Of a DNA stretch of 64,000 nt, positions 55,058 through 64,000 are shown piece by piece; the stretch's first letter is position 1, and the number at the start of each line of letters is the position of its first letter. Both the position numbers and the translations under genes were made by a program. The notes beneath the pieces are model-generated. The model saw nothing but the letters and a program-made list of their open reading frames with translations, searched no databases and was not told where the DNA came from. The stretch is from Pseudonocardiales bacterium (GTDB lineage: Bacteria; Actinomycetota; Actinomycetes; Mycobacteriales; Pseudonocardiaceae). The stretch lies in assembly GCA_019244165.1 (NCBI GenBank), contig JAFATA010000031.1:1-64000 (forward strand). Direction: 5' to 3'.

Positions 55058-55741
55058 ATGGCCTCGCATTCCGCCTCCCATTCACCAGATCCCATGCAAC
55101 GTACGCTCAGGGGAGGACGGGGAGTCTTCTTCGCTGCGGCGATACGGTCCCCCCGCGATGTCGGGACGCTGCTGCCCTCCGGGCCCGAGCTGGCCGCCCG
55201 GTTGGCCGCCGTGGTGTCCGGAGCCGGCCGGAATGGGCGGCCCCCGGTCGTGGTGGAGCTCGGTGCCGGCGCTGGAGCGGTCACCGGAGCCATCGTCCGG
55301 GCGGCAGCCCAGGACGCGGTGGTGATCGCGATCGAGAAAGATCCCGAACTCGCCCAGCGGTTGCGCTCCCGGGCGCTGGGGGTCCGGGTGGTCACCGCGG
55401 ACGCCGCCACGCTTCCGGCCATCCTCGCCGACCACGGCGTCGACCGCGCCGACGTGATCGTCTCCGTACTGCCGTGGACCCTGTTCGGCGCGCAGCAACA
55501 GCGCGAGTTCCTGACGATCTTTGCCGCCGCGCTGGCGAGCGACGGGGTGTTCACCGCTGCCTCCTACAGCTGGGCCTACTGGACACCCGCAGCCCGCCGC
55601 TTCCGCCACGAGCTGGGGCGGGTCTTCAGCGAGGTGCTGCCCACCCGCACCCTGTGGCGACACCTGCCGCCAGCGATGACTTACGTCTGCCGCCACCCGA
55701 AAGTGGCCGGTGAGGACATCAACGCGGATCCGAGTCGATGA
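55058..55741 (+). CDS. SAM-dependent methyltransferase (PmtA/RsmA-like)
   Basis: A 227-residue Rossmann methyltransferase. VVELGAGAGAVTGAI is the SAM loop and IEKDPELAQRL the acidic strand 2. The later VSVLPWTLF sits where RsmA/PmtA enzymes carry their substrate-binding motif. Phospholipid N-methylation is the likely type. Convergent with the Ser/Thr kinase gene, with a 23-nt overlap of 3' ends. Confidence 0.75.
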   Translation: MASHSASHSPDPMQRTLRGGRGVFFAAAIRSPRDVGTLLPSGPELAARLAAVVSGAGRNGRPPVVVELGAGAGAVTGAIVRAAAQDAVVIAIEKDPELAQRLRSRALGVRVVTADAATLPAILADHGVDRADVIVSVLPWTLFGAQQQREFLTIFAAALASDGVFTAASYSWAYWTPAARRFRHELGRVFSEVLPTRTLWRHLPPAMTYVCRHPKVAGEDINADPSR

Positions 55742-57299
55742 GCAGGTGGCCATCCAGCCGGGTCACCCGTAGCACCCGCTTGACCACCTGGTCGCCGCCG
55801 GCAGTGTGGTAGGTGACATCGACAGGCACTCGCACCGAGCCGTCGGGGTTGTCGGTGACCCCGAAGGCGTTGCGTGCGCTGACCCAGGAGTACTGGCTCC
55901 AATGCGACTGGAAGTCCGACTCGTTGCCGAAGACCGCCTGCGCGGTGGGTGACAACAGCTGCCAGGCCAACGATGGGTTTTCCAGGCCGTTGTAGTAGTC
56001 GATCACGAGCTGACCGGCGTCGCTCCACCCGATCGGCTGGGTATGACCCACCCGCGCCACTTGCGGCGGGGAGGATATCGGTGCCGGTGCTGGTGCCGGC
56101 TTCGCCGCAGGCACCGAGGGGGCCGCTTGGCCGCTGGGGTGCGCGCCCCGTTCCCAGGACGAACCTTCCGAGAGCAGCATCCCCGTACCCGCGAAGGCGG
56201 CGAGTAGCACGAGGAGTGCCCCGACCAGCGCGCCTCGCCGCCGTTGCTTCGGGCGTGCTGGAAAGCCCTCAGCGGGCCAGTCAGGTGAGATGCTAGGCAC
56301 CTCTGGCGGGGTGCTCGGCAGCGGGTCGGTGTGTCCCGCTGGGAGAGCTTCCCCTTCCGCAGGTCCGGTTTCTGGGAGCCGGGACACCTGGGGCGGCACT
56401 ACCGCGGCGGTCGGTCTGCGTTCCTTGGCTGATTTGGGCTTCCTGGCTGTTCTGGGCACCGCGGCTGTTGTGCGCACCGGCCGGGTGGCCGCTACCACGG
56501 CCAGCTCCAGGCTGGCGTGGTGCATGGCGGGGCGCGCCGCTGGGTCGGTGGCCAGCAGCCTCATCAGCACCGCTGACAGGGCGCCCGCGTGCTGCGGGGG
56601 GTTGAGGCGCCCACCAGCCACCGCATGCAGCAGGGCGAGCGAGTTCTCGCTCTCGCCGAAGGGACCCTGCCCCTCGATCGCGGCGTAGAGCGTGGCGCCG
56701 AGGGAGAAGACATCCGACGCCGGGGTCGGGACCTGCCCGCGCGCCACCTCGGGAGCGAGGTAGGCCGGGGTACCGGCCATGATCCCGGTCTGGGTGACCG
56801 TGACGTCACCGGCGGCCCGCGAGACGCCAAAGTCGGTGATCTTGGCGGTGCCGTCGTCGGTGATCAGGATGTTCCCGGGTTTGACGTCTCGGTGAACGAT
56901 CTGCGCGGCATGGGCGGCGGCCAGCGCTGAGGCGATCTGCTTGCCGATCGAGGCGACCTCGGACACCGGCAGGCAGCCCCGCTCACCCAGCACCGCAGCG
57001 AGGCTGCGCGAGGGTAGGTACTCCATCACCAGGCAGGGTTCACCGTCGTGCTCGGCCACGTCGTAGATGACGATGGCATTCGGGTGCTGCAAGCGGGCGG
57101 CGATGCGCGCCTCACGCATCGCCCGAGCCCGGGCTTCATCGGCCGCCCCGGGGCTGCGCTGCGGCTGCATCAGCAGCTGTTTCACCGCGACCAGCCGCTC
57201 CAGCCGCTCGTCCATGGCCTGCCAGACGACGCCCATGCCGCCGACACCAATCCGGTCGAGCACCCGGTAGTGCCCGGCGATCAGGTGACCCGTCTCCAT
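55719..57299 (-). CDS. Membrane Ser/Thr protein kinase (PknB-like kinase domain)
   Basis: A 526-residue kinase. GVGGMGVVWQAMD, Lys40 in VAVKQLL, HRDVKPGNIL, DFGVSR and GTPAYLAPE are all present. After a Pro-rich linker comes one membrane segment (about 350-372, GALVGALLVLLAAFAGTGML) and an extracellular part of about 150 residues (SWVSARNAFGVTDNPDG), which has no PASTA repeats. ATG at 57299 has gaggggg upstream. With garA nearby, a link between this kinase and GarA is possible but not shown. Confidence 0.9.
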   Translation of the reverse strand: METGHLIAGHYRVLDRIGVGGMGVVWQAMDERLERLVAVKQLLMQPQRSPGAADEARARAMREARIAARLQHPNAIVIYDVAEHDGEPCLVMEYLPSRSLAAVLGERGCLPVSEVASIGKQIASALAAAHAAQIVHRDVKPGNILITDDGTAKITDFGVSRAAGDVTVTQTGIMAGTPAYLAPEVARGQVPTPASDVFSLGATLYAAIEGQGPFGESENSLALLHAVAGGRLNPPQHAGALSAVLMRLLATDPAARPAMHHASLELAVVAATRPVRTTAAVPRTARKPKSAKERRPTAAVVPPQVSRLPETGPAEGEALPAGHTDPLPSTPPEVPSISPDWPAEGFPARPKQRRRGALVGALLVLLAAFAGTGMLLSEGSSWERGAHPSGQAAPSVPAAKPAPAPAPISSPPQVARVGHTQPIGWSDAGQLVIDYYNGLENPSLAWQLLSPTAQAVFGNESDFQSHWSQYSWVSARNAFGVTDNPDGSVRVPVDVTYHTAGGDQVVKRVLRVTRLDGHLLIDSDPR

Positions 57300-57440
57300 A
57301 TGCGCTCACCCCCTCTGCTGTGCGTGGCGCACGGGAACGCGTCATCCCCGACCAGAGACCAGGTTATCGCGGCGCGGCGGGGTCGGCGCCCGGCCCCGCT
57401 TTGCCGCAGAGGCCGCGCCGCAGGCACGATCGTGGTCACC

Positions 57441-59945
57441 ATGACACTCACTGAAAGGCTACCTGTCGGTTCCGGGCCCGACGAGCTGTTCGACGCCTTT
57501 GCGACCTGGGTGTCGAGCCAGGGTCTGGTCCTGTACCCAGCCCAGGAAGAGGCGCTCATCGAGATCGTCTCAGGCTCGAATGTGATTCTGGCCACTCCGA
57601 CCGGATCCGGTAAGAGCCTGGTCGCCACCGGCGCGCACGCTACCGCGTTGGCGCAGGCCAGACGCAGCGTCTACACCGCTCCGATCAAGGCTCTGGTCTC
57701 GGAGAAGTTCTTTGCCGCCTGCGAGGTCTTCGGCGCCGACCAGGTCGGGATGGCCACCGGTGACTCCAGTGTCAACGCCGGGGCGCCGATTCTCTGCTGC
57801 ACCGCGGAGGTGCTGGCCAACATGGCGCTGCGCAGCGGGCCGGCTACCGACGTCGGTCTGGTCGTGATGGATGAGTTCCACTTCTACGCCGATCCCGACC
57901 GCGGCTGGGCCTGGCAAGTGCCACTGCTGGAACTCCCACGGGCTCAGTTCCTGCTGATGTCCGCGACGCTGGGCGATGTCACCCGCTTCGAGCAGGACTT
58001 GACCCGGCGCACCGGCCGCCCTACCGCGGTGGTCCGCTCCGCGCAGCGACCAGTTCCGCTGCATTTCCGGTACGCGAGCACACCGCTACACGAAACCCTG
58101 GAGGAACTACTGGCCACCCAAGCGGCGCCGGTCTATGTGGTGCACTTCACCCAGGCCGCGGCGCTGGCTCAAGCCCAGGCGCTGACCAGCATTAACGTCT
58201 GCAGCCGCGCAGAGAAGGACGCCATCGCCGAGATGGTCGGGGCCTTCCGGTTCCTCCCCGGTTTCGGACGGACACTGTCCCGCCTGGTGCGTCACGGGAT
58301 CGGAGTGCACCACGCCGGGATGCTGCCGCGGTATCGCCGGCTCGTCGAGCGGCTCGCTCAGGCCGGCCTGCTGAAGATTATCTGTGGTACCGACACCCTC
58401 GGCGTAGGCATTAACGTGCCGATCCGCACGGTGCTGCTCACCGCGCTGGGCAAGTACGACGGAAGACGCACCCGCCATCTCACCGCACGGGAGTTTCACC
58501 AGATCGCTGGCCGGGCGGGCCGGGCGGGCTACGACACGGCTGGCACCGTCGTCGTCCAGGCACCTGAGCACGTGGTGAACAACGCCAAGGCGCTGGCCAA
58601 GGCCGGTGACGACGCTCGCAAGCGCCGCAAGGTTGTGCTTCACAAACCACCGCCAGGATCGGTCTCCTGGAGCGAGCGCACCTTCGACCGGCTGGTCGCG
58701 GCCGAGCCGGAACCGCTGACATCCAGCTTTGCGGTCAGCCATGCGATGCTGCTCAACGTCGCCAACCGGCCCGGCGACGCCTTCGCGGCCATGCGCCACC
58801 TGCTCACCGACAACCATGAGGACCGCCCCGCGCAGCGCCGGCACATCCGAGCGGCCATCGCGATGTACCGTGCGTTGCTGGCCGCCGGTGTCGTCGAGCC
58901 CTTGACGGTGCCGGATGCGGAGGGCCGCACCGTGCGGCTCACCGGCGACCTGCAGCTGGACTTCGCGCTCAACCAGGCACTGTCCCCGTTTGCGCTGGCC
59001 GCGATCGAGCTACTCGACCCGGACTCGGTGGATTACCCGCTGGACGTGCTGTCGGTGCTGGAGGCAACCCTGGACGATCCGCGGCAGGTCCTCAGCGCGC
59101 AAGCGTCTAAGGCAAAAACCGAAGCCGTGGCAGCGATGAAAGCCGAGGGTATCGAGTACGAGGAGCGGATGCGGCTGCTCGAGGAGGTCAGTTACCCGAT
59201 GCCGCTGGCTGAGCTGCTCACCGCCGCGTTCGAGACCTACCGGCAGGGGCACCCGTGGGTGGCCGACCACCAGCTGTCCCCCAAGTCGGTGGCCCGGGAC
59301 CTCGCCGAGCGGGCGATGACCTTCACCGAGTACGTCGGGTGCTACGGGCTGGCCCGCTGCGAGGGGCTGGTGCTGCGTTATCTGGCCGACGCCTACCAGG
59401 CGCTACGCCGCACGGTGCCCGAGGACGCCAAGACCGACGCGCTGCGTGACCTGCAGGAGTGGCTCGGCGAGCTGGTTCGCCAGGTCGACTCCAGCCTGCT
59501 GGACGAGTGGGAGAGACTGCGCGACGGGCGAGCACCGGAGGTGGAAGCAGCGCCGCTGGACCAGCGGCCAGCACCGGTGACGGCTAACCCGCGGGCCTTC
59601 CGGATCCTGGTGCGTAATGCGCTGTTCCGCCGGGTGCAGCTGGCTGCCCACCGGCGATGGGACGAGCTGGGTGAGCTCGACGCGGACGCCGGGTGGGACG
59701 CGGAGGCCTGGCGGCAGGCCGTGGAACCCTACTTCGACGAGCATCGCGAGATCGGCACCGGTGCGGACGCTCGCGGCCCGCACTTGCTGATCATCGATCA
59801 GCAACCCGGTCGGTGGGTCGTGCGGCAGATCCTGGATGACCCGGCCGGGCACCACGACTGGGCCATCACTGTGGAGGTGGACCTACCCGCCTCCGACGAG
59901 TCCGGGATCGCCGTGCTGCAGGTAACCGGAGTCGGCCAGCTCTGA
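57441..59945 (+). CDS. Ski2-like DEAD/DEAH-box helicase with DUF3516
   Basis: An 834-residue helicase. ATPTGSGKS (Walker A), MDEFHFYADPDRGW (DExH), SATLGD and HQIAGRAGRAGYD are in order; the C-terminal 400 residues are DUF3516, found with this helicase in actinobacteria. Function in RNA or DNA processing is not known. ATG at 57441 is preferred (a GTG lies three codons before). Its 5' end is divergent from the kinase gene. Confidence 0.88.
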   Translation: MTLTERLPVGSGPDELFDAFATWVSSQGLVLYPAQEEALIEIVSGSNVILATPTGSGKSLVATGAHATALAQARRSVYTAPIKALVSEKFFAACEVFGADQVGMATGDSSVNAGAPILCCTAEVLANMALRSGPATDVGLVVMDEFHFYADPDRGWAWQVPLLELPRAQFLLMSATLGDVTRFEQDLTRRTGRPTAVVRSAQRPVPLHFRYASTPLHETLEELLATQAAPVYVVHFTQAAALAQAQALTSINVCSRAEKDAIAEMVGAFRFLPGFGRTLSRLVRHGIGVHHAGMLPRYRRLVERLAQAGLLKIICGTDTLGVGINVPIRTVLLTALGKYDGRRTRHLTAREFHQIAGRAGRAGYDTAGTVVVQAPEHVVNNAKALAKAGDDARKRRKVVLHKPPPGSVSWSERTFDRLVAAEPEPLTSSFAVSHAMLLNVANRPGDAFAAMRHLLTDNHEDRPAQRRHIRAAIAMYRALLAAGVVEPLTVPDAEGRTVRLTGDLQLDFALNQALSPFALAAIELLDPDSVDYPLDVLSVLEATLDDPRQVLSAQASKAKTEAVAAMKAEGIEYEERMRLLEEVSYPMPLAELLTAAFETYRQGHPWVADHQLSPKSVARDLAERAMTFTEYVGCYGLARCEGLVLRYLADAYQALRRTVPEDAKTDALRDLQEWLGELVRQVDSSLLDEWERLRDGRAPEVEAAPLDQRPAPVTANPRAFRILVRNALFRRVQLAAHRRWDELGELDADAGWDAEAWRQAVEPYFDEHREIGTGADARGPHLLIIDQQPGRWVVRQILDDPAGHHDWAITVEVDLPASDESGIAVLQVTGVGQL

Positions 59946-59951
59946 CAGTGA

Positions 59952-60335
59952 TCAACAAGTGCGCAGCTTCTGGTATGTGGCGAGCACGTCGGTCACCGCG
60001 TCGGTCACCGGAGGTTTGTCAGCCAGCGACGACCATACATAAGCATCGTGCTCATGCAGTTCGACCGGCTCGGGCGCAGCTACGTCCACGGCAAGGTTGA
60101 ACTGTCCACTCTTCTTGCCGCTGCCTGATGGGTAGTCGAAGTGTCCGAGGTATTCTCGGATACTCGCTACCTCGAGGTTAGTTTCTTCCTTGACCTCTCG
60201 GCCAAGCGCCGCATCGAGCGGTTCGCCGCCGCAAGAGCAGCACTTTACCATCGCGCTGGACTACCGCACCGACGACGAGTTGATGAACGCGGTGCTGGTA
60301 CTGCTGCTCACGAGCAATCTCCGCGTTCTCGTCAC
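59952..60335 (-). pseudogene. NUDIX hydrolase with an internal deletion and frameshift
   Basis: The upstream frame (to about 60225) reads RVHQLVVGAVVQRDGKVL, the first strand of a NUDIX fold. The other frame continues from 60251 with GGEPLDAALGREVKEETNLE, the NUDIX box, to the end at 59952 (KLRTC). The stretch between, usually about 15 residues with WELPGGKVE, is missing and the two halves are out of frame. Confidence 0.7.
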
Positions 60336-61017
60336 AGACAGCGGCGAACTCGGCGCTATCCGAGGCGTGCGACCCCGGAGTATGGTCTTTCAGCGCCTGC
60401 TCACCCAAGCCAACAACGCCTGCGCGAAGCTTTACGCGAGGCTCCCGCCTCAGACCGATGGTTCGCCACGACGACCCGCCGCCCACGGCGGCTTTGTCAT
60501 GGCTCTTCGACAGTCGGCTCTCCTCTTCCACCGGCCACCAGCTACAGGGCCGCCTAGCCGCTACCCCGACCGGACTTCTATCGACAAGTCCATCGCAGCT
60601 TGACAGGATACACCTCACCCTAGCCACTCCGTCAAAATGTCACGCAGCGTCGTGGCATCCTCCTCGAGGACGACCAGACAGGCGCCCGTGACATGGGGAT
60701 CAAAAACAACCAACCTGTTAAATTAAGCTCGGAACGCTCAACGCTAAGCAACTCGATCCATTGAACCTTGTGCACGATGTAGCAACATACTGTATAGCGA
60801 GTTCCATGCTGCCCGACGCCGCGAGGTGTAGCTGTTCACCCTGAGAAAACACGGGGCACACCACTCTGTGGTCGAACTCGGCAACACAATAGCGAGGCAC
60901 ACCCACGATCAGCGCCGTGGCGACCACGACCCCCCGACGCCACTGACCACTAAAGATCTTGCTGTCTGATCTGGGGAACGGCCGGAAATTGTCAGGGGTG
61001 GGGTCGATGATGGGGAC
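60336..61017. other. Intergenic region before HNH copy 2
   Basis: No gene is supported. Positions 60941-61017 are nearly identical to 28606-28682. Base composition between 60600 and 60900 is more even than the chromosome. Confidence 0.45.
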
Positions 61018-62294
61018 GTGCTCGACACCCGGCTTGACCCCCGGCAGGCGATCACCACCTGCCTGCAGCAGTGGCGCGCGGCGATGCTCGGGTGCGACGA
61101 CACCGGGTTGCAAGGTCAGATCCGGGACATCGAAGCCGTCTCACGGATGCTGCATGCGGTGATGCTGGAGACCGTAGCGGAGCTGGACTCCCGCAATATC
61201 GCGGCGGCCAGCGGGTTTGGCAGCACGAAGCGGCTGCTGGCGGGGATGCTGCAGCTGTCGGCCACCGAAGCCGGTACTCGGGTCACCCACGCTACCCAGC
61301 TCACCGCGCGCCGCACCCTCAGCGGTGAAGTGCTCCCCCCAATACTGCCGAACACCGCCGCAGCACTAGCTGCCGGGCAGATCGGGGTGGGGCAGGTTCG
61401 GGTGATCACCGAAACGATGAACGCGATCCCCGCCTCGGTGAGTGGTGAGCAGCGCCAGGCCGCCGAGGCCGATCTGGCCCGGTATGCCCGCTCGTTTACC
61501 CCGGCGTCACTGCACAAGATCGGGCGGTACCTCCTGGCGCACCTGGACCAGGACGGTCCCCCACCCCGAGAAGAGCCCGAAGTCGCCCCGGCGGCGGGGG
61601 AGCTGCGGTGGCGGGAACGCCGGGATGGGCGACTAGGGTTCGAAGGCTTCCTGGAGGCTGAGCCGGGTGCTGCGTTCCGGTCTTTGATCGAGCAGTTCGC
61701 CGCACCCCGCCCCGCCACCGAGGGCATCTCTGATCCGCGCACCACCCCCCAGCGCAAGCTGATGCCCTGCTGGAGATCTGTGGGCTGGCCCGCGCCGCCC
61801 ACGACTGCCCCACCACCGCCGGAGAACCCCCGCACTTGACCGTCACCATTGGCTGGGAGGCCCTGCGCACCAGTCTGGGCACCGCGACCCTGGACTACGG
61901 GACCCACCTCAGCGCCTCTGAGGCTCGACGGTGGGCTTGTGACGCGAAAATCATCCCCGTCGTGCTGGGTGGGGGCTCTGAACCGTTGGACGTGGGACGG
62001 GCGATGCGCACCGTCCCACTGTCCCTACGCCGCGCGCTCGTCGCCCGGGACCGGGGATGCGCCTTCCCCGGCTGCGACCGACCACCGGGGCTGTGCCAGG
62101 CTCACCATTGCCGGCCCTGGGCTGAGGGTGGTGAGACCAGCGTGGAGAACTGTGTCCTGTTGTGCGAGACCCACCACCGACACGTGCACTGCACCGGCTG
62201 GGAAATCTTCATCCGCCCGGGCTACGCCGAGTTCATCCCCCCAGCAGTTCTGGATCCGGATTGTAGACCACTGCGCAACCCCCTGCGCTGCTAA
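61018..62294 (+). pseudogene. DUF222 / HNH endonuclease (13E12-type), copy 2, frameshifted
   Basis: Starts GTG at 61018 and is similar to copy 1 along the whole length. Near 61757 one base is missing: copy 1 has cgcaacgccgacgcc where copy 2 has cgcaagctgatgcc. The frame then shifts and stops at 61839. The correct frame reopens (61836-62294) with an intact HNH motif (CAFPGCDRPPGLCQAHH). It would be full length without the deletion. Confidence 0.9.
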
Positions 62295-62770
62295 GCGCTC
62301 ACCCCCGTCAGCGGCATCGAGGTGAATCACGGCCGCCACCACGCTGATCCTGGGTACGCCTCACCCTCTTGTCGCCGAGGTCGACACCAGAGCGGTGCGG
62401 GTGACCACGAGGACATCACTGGCGTCGAACTCGGCGACAGCACAACACTGACGGCGCTCTCCCCGCTCAGCCGCGTGCCCGGCAATCCCGACAAACCCCC
62501 GACGGACTTACCACGCCGACCACTCAGTCTGGGTGGGGACCGGGCGCCTTGTGAAGGAGAGCGGAACAGAGGGAGGCAGCGCGCTCACCGAGGGAAGTGT
62601 GTTCGCGGTGGTGAGTAGCTGATTGGCCATCAGCGTCCTCTTCGCGGTGGGCGGTCCGCACGCCGACACGGATCCTCCCGGCTCAACGCCACCAGCCGGT
62701 CTGCCTCCCCCAAAAGTTCCGCTCCTCGATCAACAATGTTCCTCCGCAGGAGGATGAGCTACGTCGGCGG
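62295..62770. other. 3' flank of HNH copy 2
   Basis: No gene is seen. Positions 62573-62735 align with 146-325 at the left edge, where a group II intron end precedes the same sequence. Here no intron domain V is present, so this is the empty version of the insertion site. Confidence 0.6.
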
Positions 62771-63334
62771 TCAGGACGGCTCGTTGCCCGGCTTCCACTT
62801 GATGCTGCAGCCCATGCTGGGCATCTGTGGTTCGGGTACCGGCGCGCCGGCCAGGACCAGATCTAGTGCCGCGCGCAACGTCTTGCCGGTCACCGGAACG
62901 CCGCTGCGCGGGCGGGACTCGTCGAACTCGCCTCGGTAGGCAAGGCGGTGCTGGGCGTCATAGAGAAAGAAGTCCGGCGTGCACGCGGCCTGGTAGGCCA
63001 GCGCGACCTGCTGGGTGTCGTCAAGGAGGTAGTGGAAGGTGAACCCGGCACGCTGCACTTGTTCGGTCAGCCCGCTCAGGCCGTCCTCGGGGTAGTTCGT
63101 GGTGTCGTTGCTGCAGATCGCCACCGCGGCCACCTTCGGTTCGTACTCGGCCACCAGTGAGCCGAGCCCTCGCTCGATATGCCGCACGTAGGGACAGTGA
63201 TTGGACAGGAACATCACCAGTAACGGTCGATCAAGGGCAAGACCCTCTGAGGTCACGATCTGGCCGTCGAGCGCCGGCAGGGCAAACGGTGGTGCTGGCG
63301 TGCCGAGCGGGACCATGAACGAACTGACTGCCAT
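62771..63334 (-). CDS. Thioredoxin-like (AhpC/TSA-type) protein
   Basis: A 187-residue thioredoxin fold. The active-site region SNHCPYVRH has one Cys rather than CxxC, followed by VAICSNDTTNYPEDG as in a group of TlpA/peroxiredoxin-like proteins. The C-terminal PDFFLYDAQHRLAYRGEFD is typical. ATG at 63334 (weak ribosome site). Diverges from the nitroreductase gene with a 36-nt gap. Confidence 0.82.
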   Translation of the reverse strand: MAVSSFMVPLGTPAPPFALPALDGQIVTSEGLALDRPLLVMFLSNHCPYVRHIERGLGSLVAEYEPKVAAVAICSNDTTNYPEDGLSGLTEQVQRAGFTFHYLLDDTQQVALAYQAACTPDFFLYDAQHRLAYRGEFDESRPRSGVPVTGKTLRAALDLVLAGAPVPEPQMPSMGCSIKWKPGNEPS

Positions 63335-63370
63335 GGTCACCAGTCTCTCATCACTCGGTAAGTTGACGCC

Positions 63371-64000
63371 GTGGAGCTTTACGAGGTGATGCGCACGACG
63401 CCAGCGACCCGGGAGTTCACCGGCGAGGCGGTGCCCGACGTGGTATTGCACCGCATCCTCGACCACGCTCGGTTCGCGCCCAGCGGGGGCAACCGGCAGG
63501 GGTGGCATGTCGTCGTGCTGCGCGATCCCGAGATTCGACGCCGGATACGGGAGTGCTACCAGCTCGGTTGGCGCGAGTACATGGCACATGTCGAGGCTGG
63601 TCTGGTGCCCTTCGCGCCGCAGGAGTGCGGTCGCTGGAGTGCTCCCGCGGTCGATCTCGGTGCGGCCCGCGAGGTGCCGAGACCCAACAACTTCGCTGAC
63701 ACCTTGGACACCGTCCCGGTGCTGCTGCTCCTGCTCGCCCATCTCGGTTCGCTGGCGTGCATGGACAACGGGCTGGGGCGACAGAGCATCGTGGGTGGTG
63801 GGTCGATCTACCCGTTTGGGCACAACATTCTCCTGGCGGCCCGTAACGAGGGCCTGGGCGGCGTGCTGACATCAGTCGTGGTCCGGCAGGAGCCAGCCGT
63901 GCGAGAACTGATCGGCATCCCGGAGAGCCACGCGGTTGCTGGCCTGATCGCGCTGGGACGCCCCGTGCGGACGGTCCGCAAGCTCCGCCGCTGGCCCGTC
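63371..64000 (+). CDS. Nitroreductase family protein, cut by window end
   Basis: The first 210 codons of a FMN-dependent nitroreductase (VMRTTPATREFTGEAVP, ARFAPSGGNRQGWHVVVL). The frame is open to the window end. GTG start at 63371. NAD(P)H-dependent reduction of quinones or nitro compounds is the family reaction. Confidence 0.85.
   Translation, partial: MELYEVMRTTPATREFTGEAVPDVVLHRILDHARFAPSGGNRQGWHVVVLRDPEIRRRIRECYQLGWREYMAHVEAGLVPFAPQECGRWSAPAVDLGAAREVPRPNNFADTLDTVPVLLLLLAHLGSLACMDNGLGRQSIVGGGSIYPFGHNILLAARNEGLGGVLTSVVVRQEPAVRELIGIPESHAVAGLIALGRPVRTVRKLRRWPV

Noticed and set aside
60718-61113. Minus-strand frame before HNH copy 2
   Set aside because: It overlaps the start of the HNH gene, has no ribosome site and no recognisable motif.
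1-64000. tRNA or rRNA genes
   Set aside because: No cloverleaf with a GTTCGA-type T-loop and matching acceptor stem was found by eye. A covariance search would be decisive.

Overview
This is a high-GC actinobacterial chromosome segment, most likely from the Pseudonocardiales or a relative. The evidence is as follows. The block at 46999-54077 (gcvP, MerR, bifunctional nuclease, FtsR-like MerR, garA, gcvH, CDP-alcohol phosphotransferase) keeps the gene set and order of M. tuberculosis Rv1822-Rv1832. There are also mycothiol-type DinB proteins, a DUF397/XRE pair, DUF6247, and DUF222-HNH genes of the 13E12 type. GTG starts and 4-nt ATGA/GTGA overlaps are common. The species cannot be named from the sequence.

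Layout. 1-145: the 3' end (domains V and VI) of a group II intron whose body lies to the left, followed by DNA homologous to the 3' flank of the HNH gene near 62.6 kb. 487-4524: a sugar operon (FucI-type isomerase, FGGY kinase, GH172 hydrolase) that fits release and catabolism of D-arabinose. 4625-5956: an ArsP/DUF318 permease with a YHS metal domain and a CsoR-like operator inside its promoter. 5992-9188: a small minus-strand biosynthetic set (ACP, AcpS, AurF-like diiron enzyme, threonine-synthase-like PLP enzyme, zinc ribbon). 9389-22451: a large glycan locus with two minus-strand GT2 genes and then one tightly coupled plus-strand operon. This operon encodes all activities for ADP-D-glycero-D-manno-heptose (GmhA, HldE, and GmhB fused to a GT2) plus two GT9 heptosyltransferases, two GT4/GT1-like transferases, a UDP-sugar SDR, a second SDR and a NodU/CmcH carbamoyltransferase. 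I consider it the most interesting system in the window. 22750-28380: a large HTH/TPR-type regulator, an Sfp-type PPTase, and a beta-phosphoglucomutase/GH65 phosphorylase pair.

28683-33228: DUF222-HNH copy 1, decayed DUF4865 and LanC-like genes, a mycothiol-dependent isomerase-family protein and a PfkB kinase. 33320-37566: a DUF885 lipoprotein and two CNNM/CorC-type membrane proteins. 37567-40533: a decayed, lower-GC stretch with short tandem repeats, a small Cys/Gly-rich peptide gene, a long inverted repeat, a CBS-domain remnant, a DUF397 gene, an XRE gene without its HTH and with an amber codon, a deleted kinase and a DUF6247 gene. 40611-43825: a PQQ-type beta-propeller protein carrying six inserted 47-residue repeats, followed by an intact-looking pqqC. 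44403-46667: DUF4185 and DUF1906 genes, possibly phage-derived.

46999-54952: the conserved glycine-cleavage/GarA block, with a glycine riboswitch ahead of gcvP. 55058-59945: a SAM methyltransferase, a Ser/Thr kinase and a Ski2-like helicase. 59952-62294: a NUDIX pseudogene and a frameshifted second DUF222-HNH copy. 62771-64000: a thioredoxin-like protein and a nitroreductase cut by the window end.
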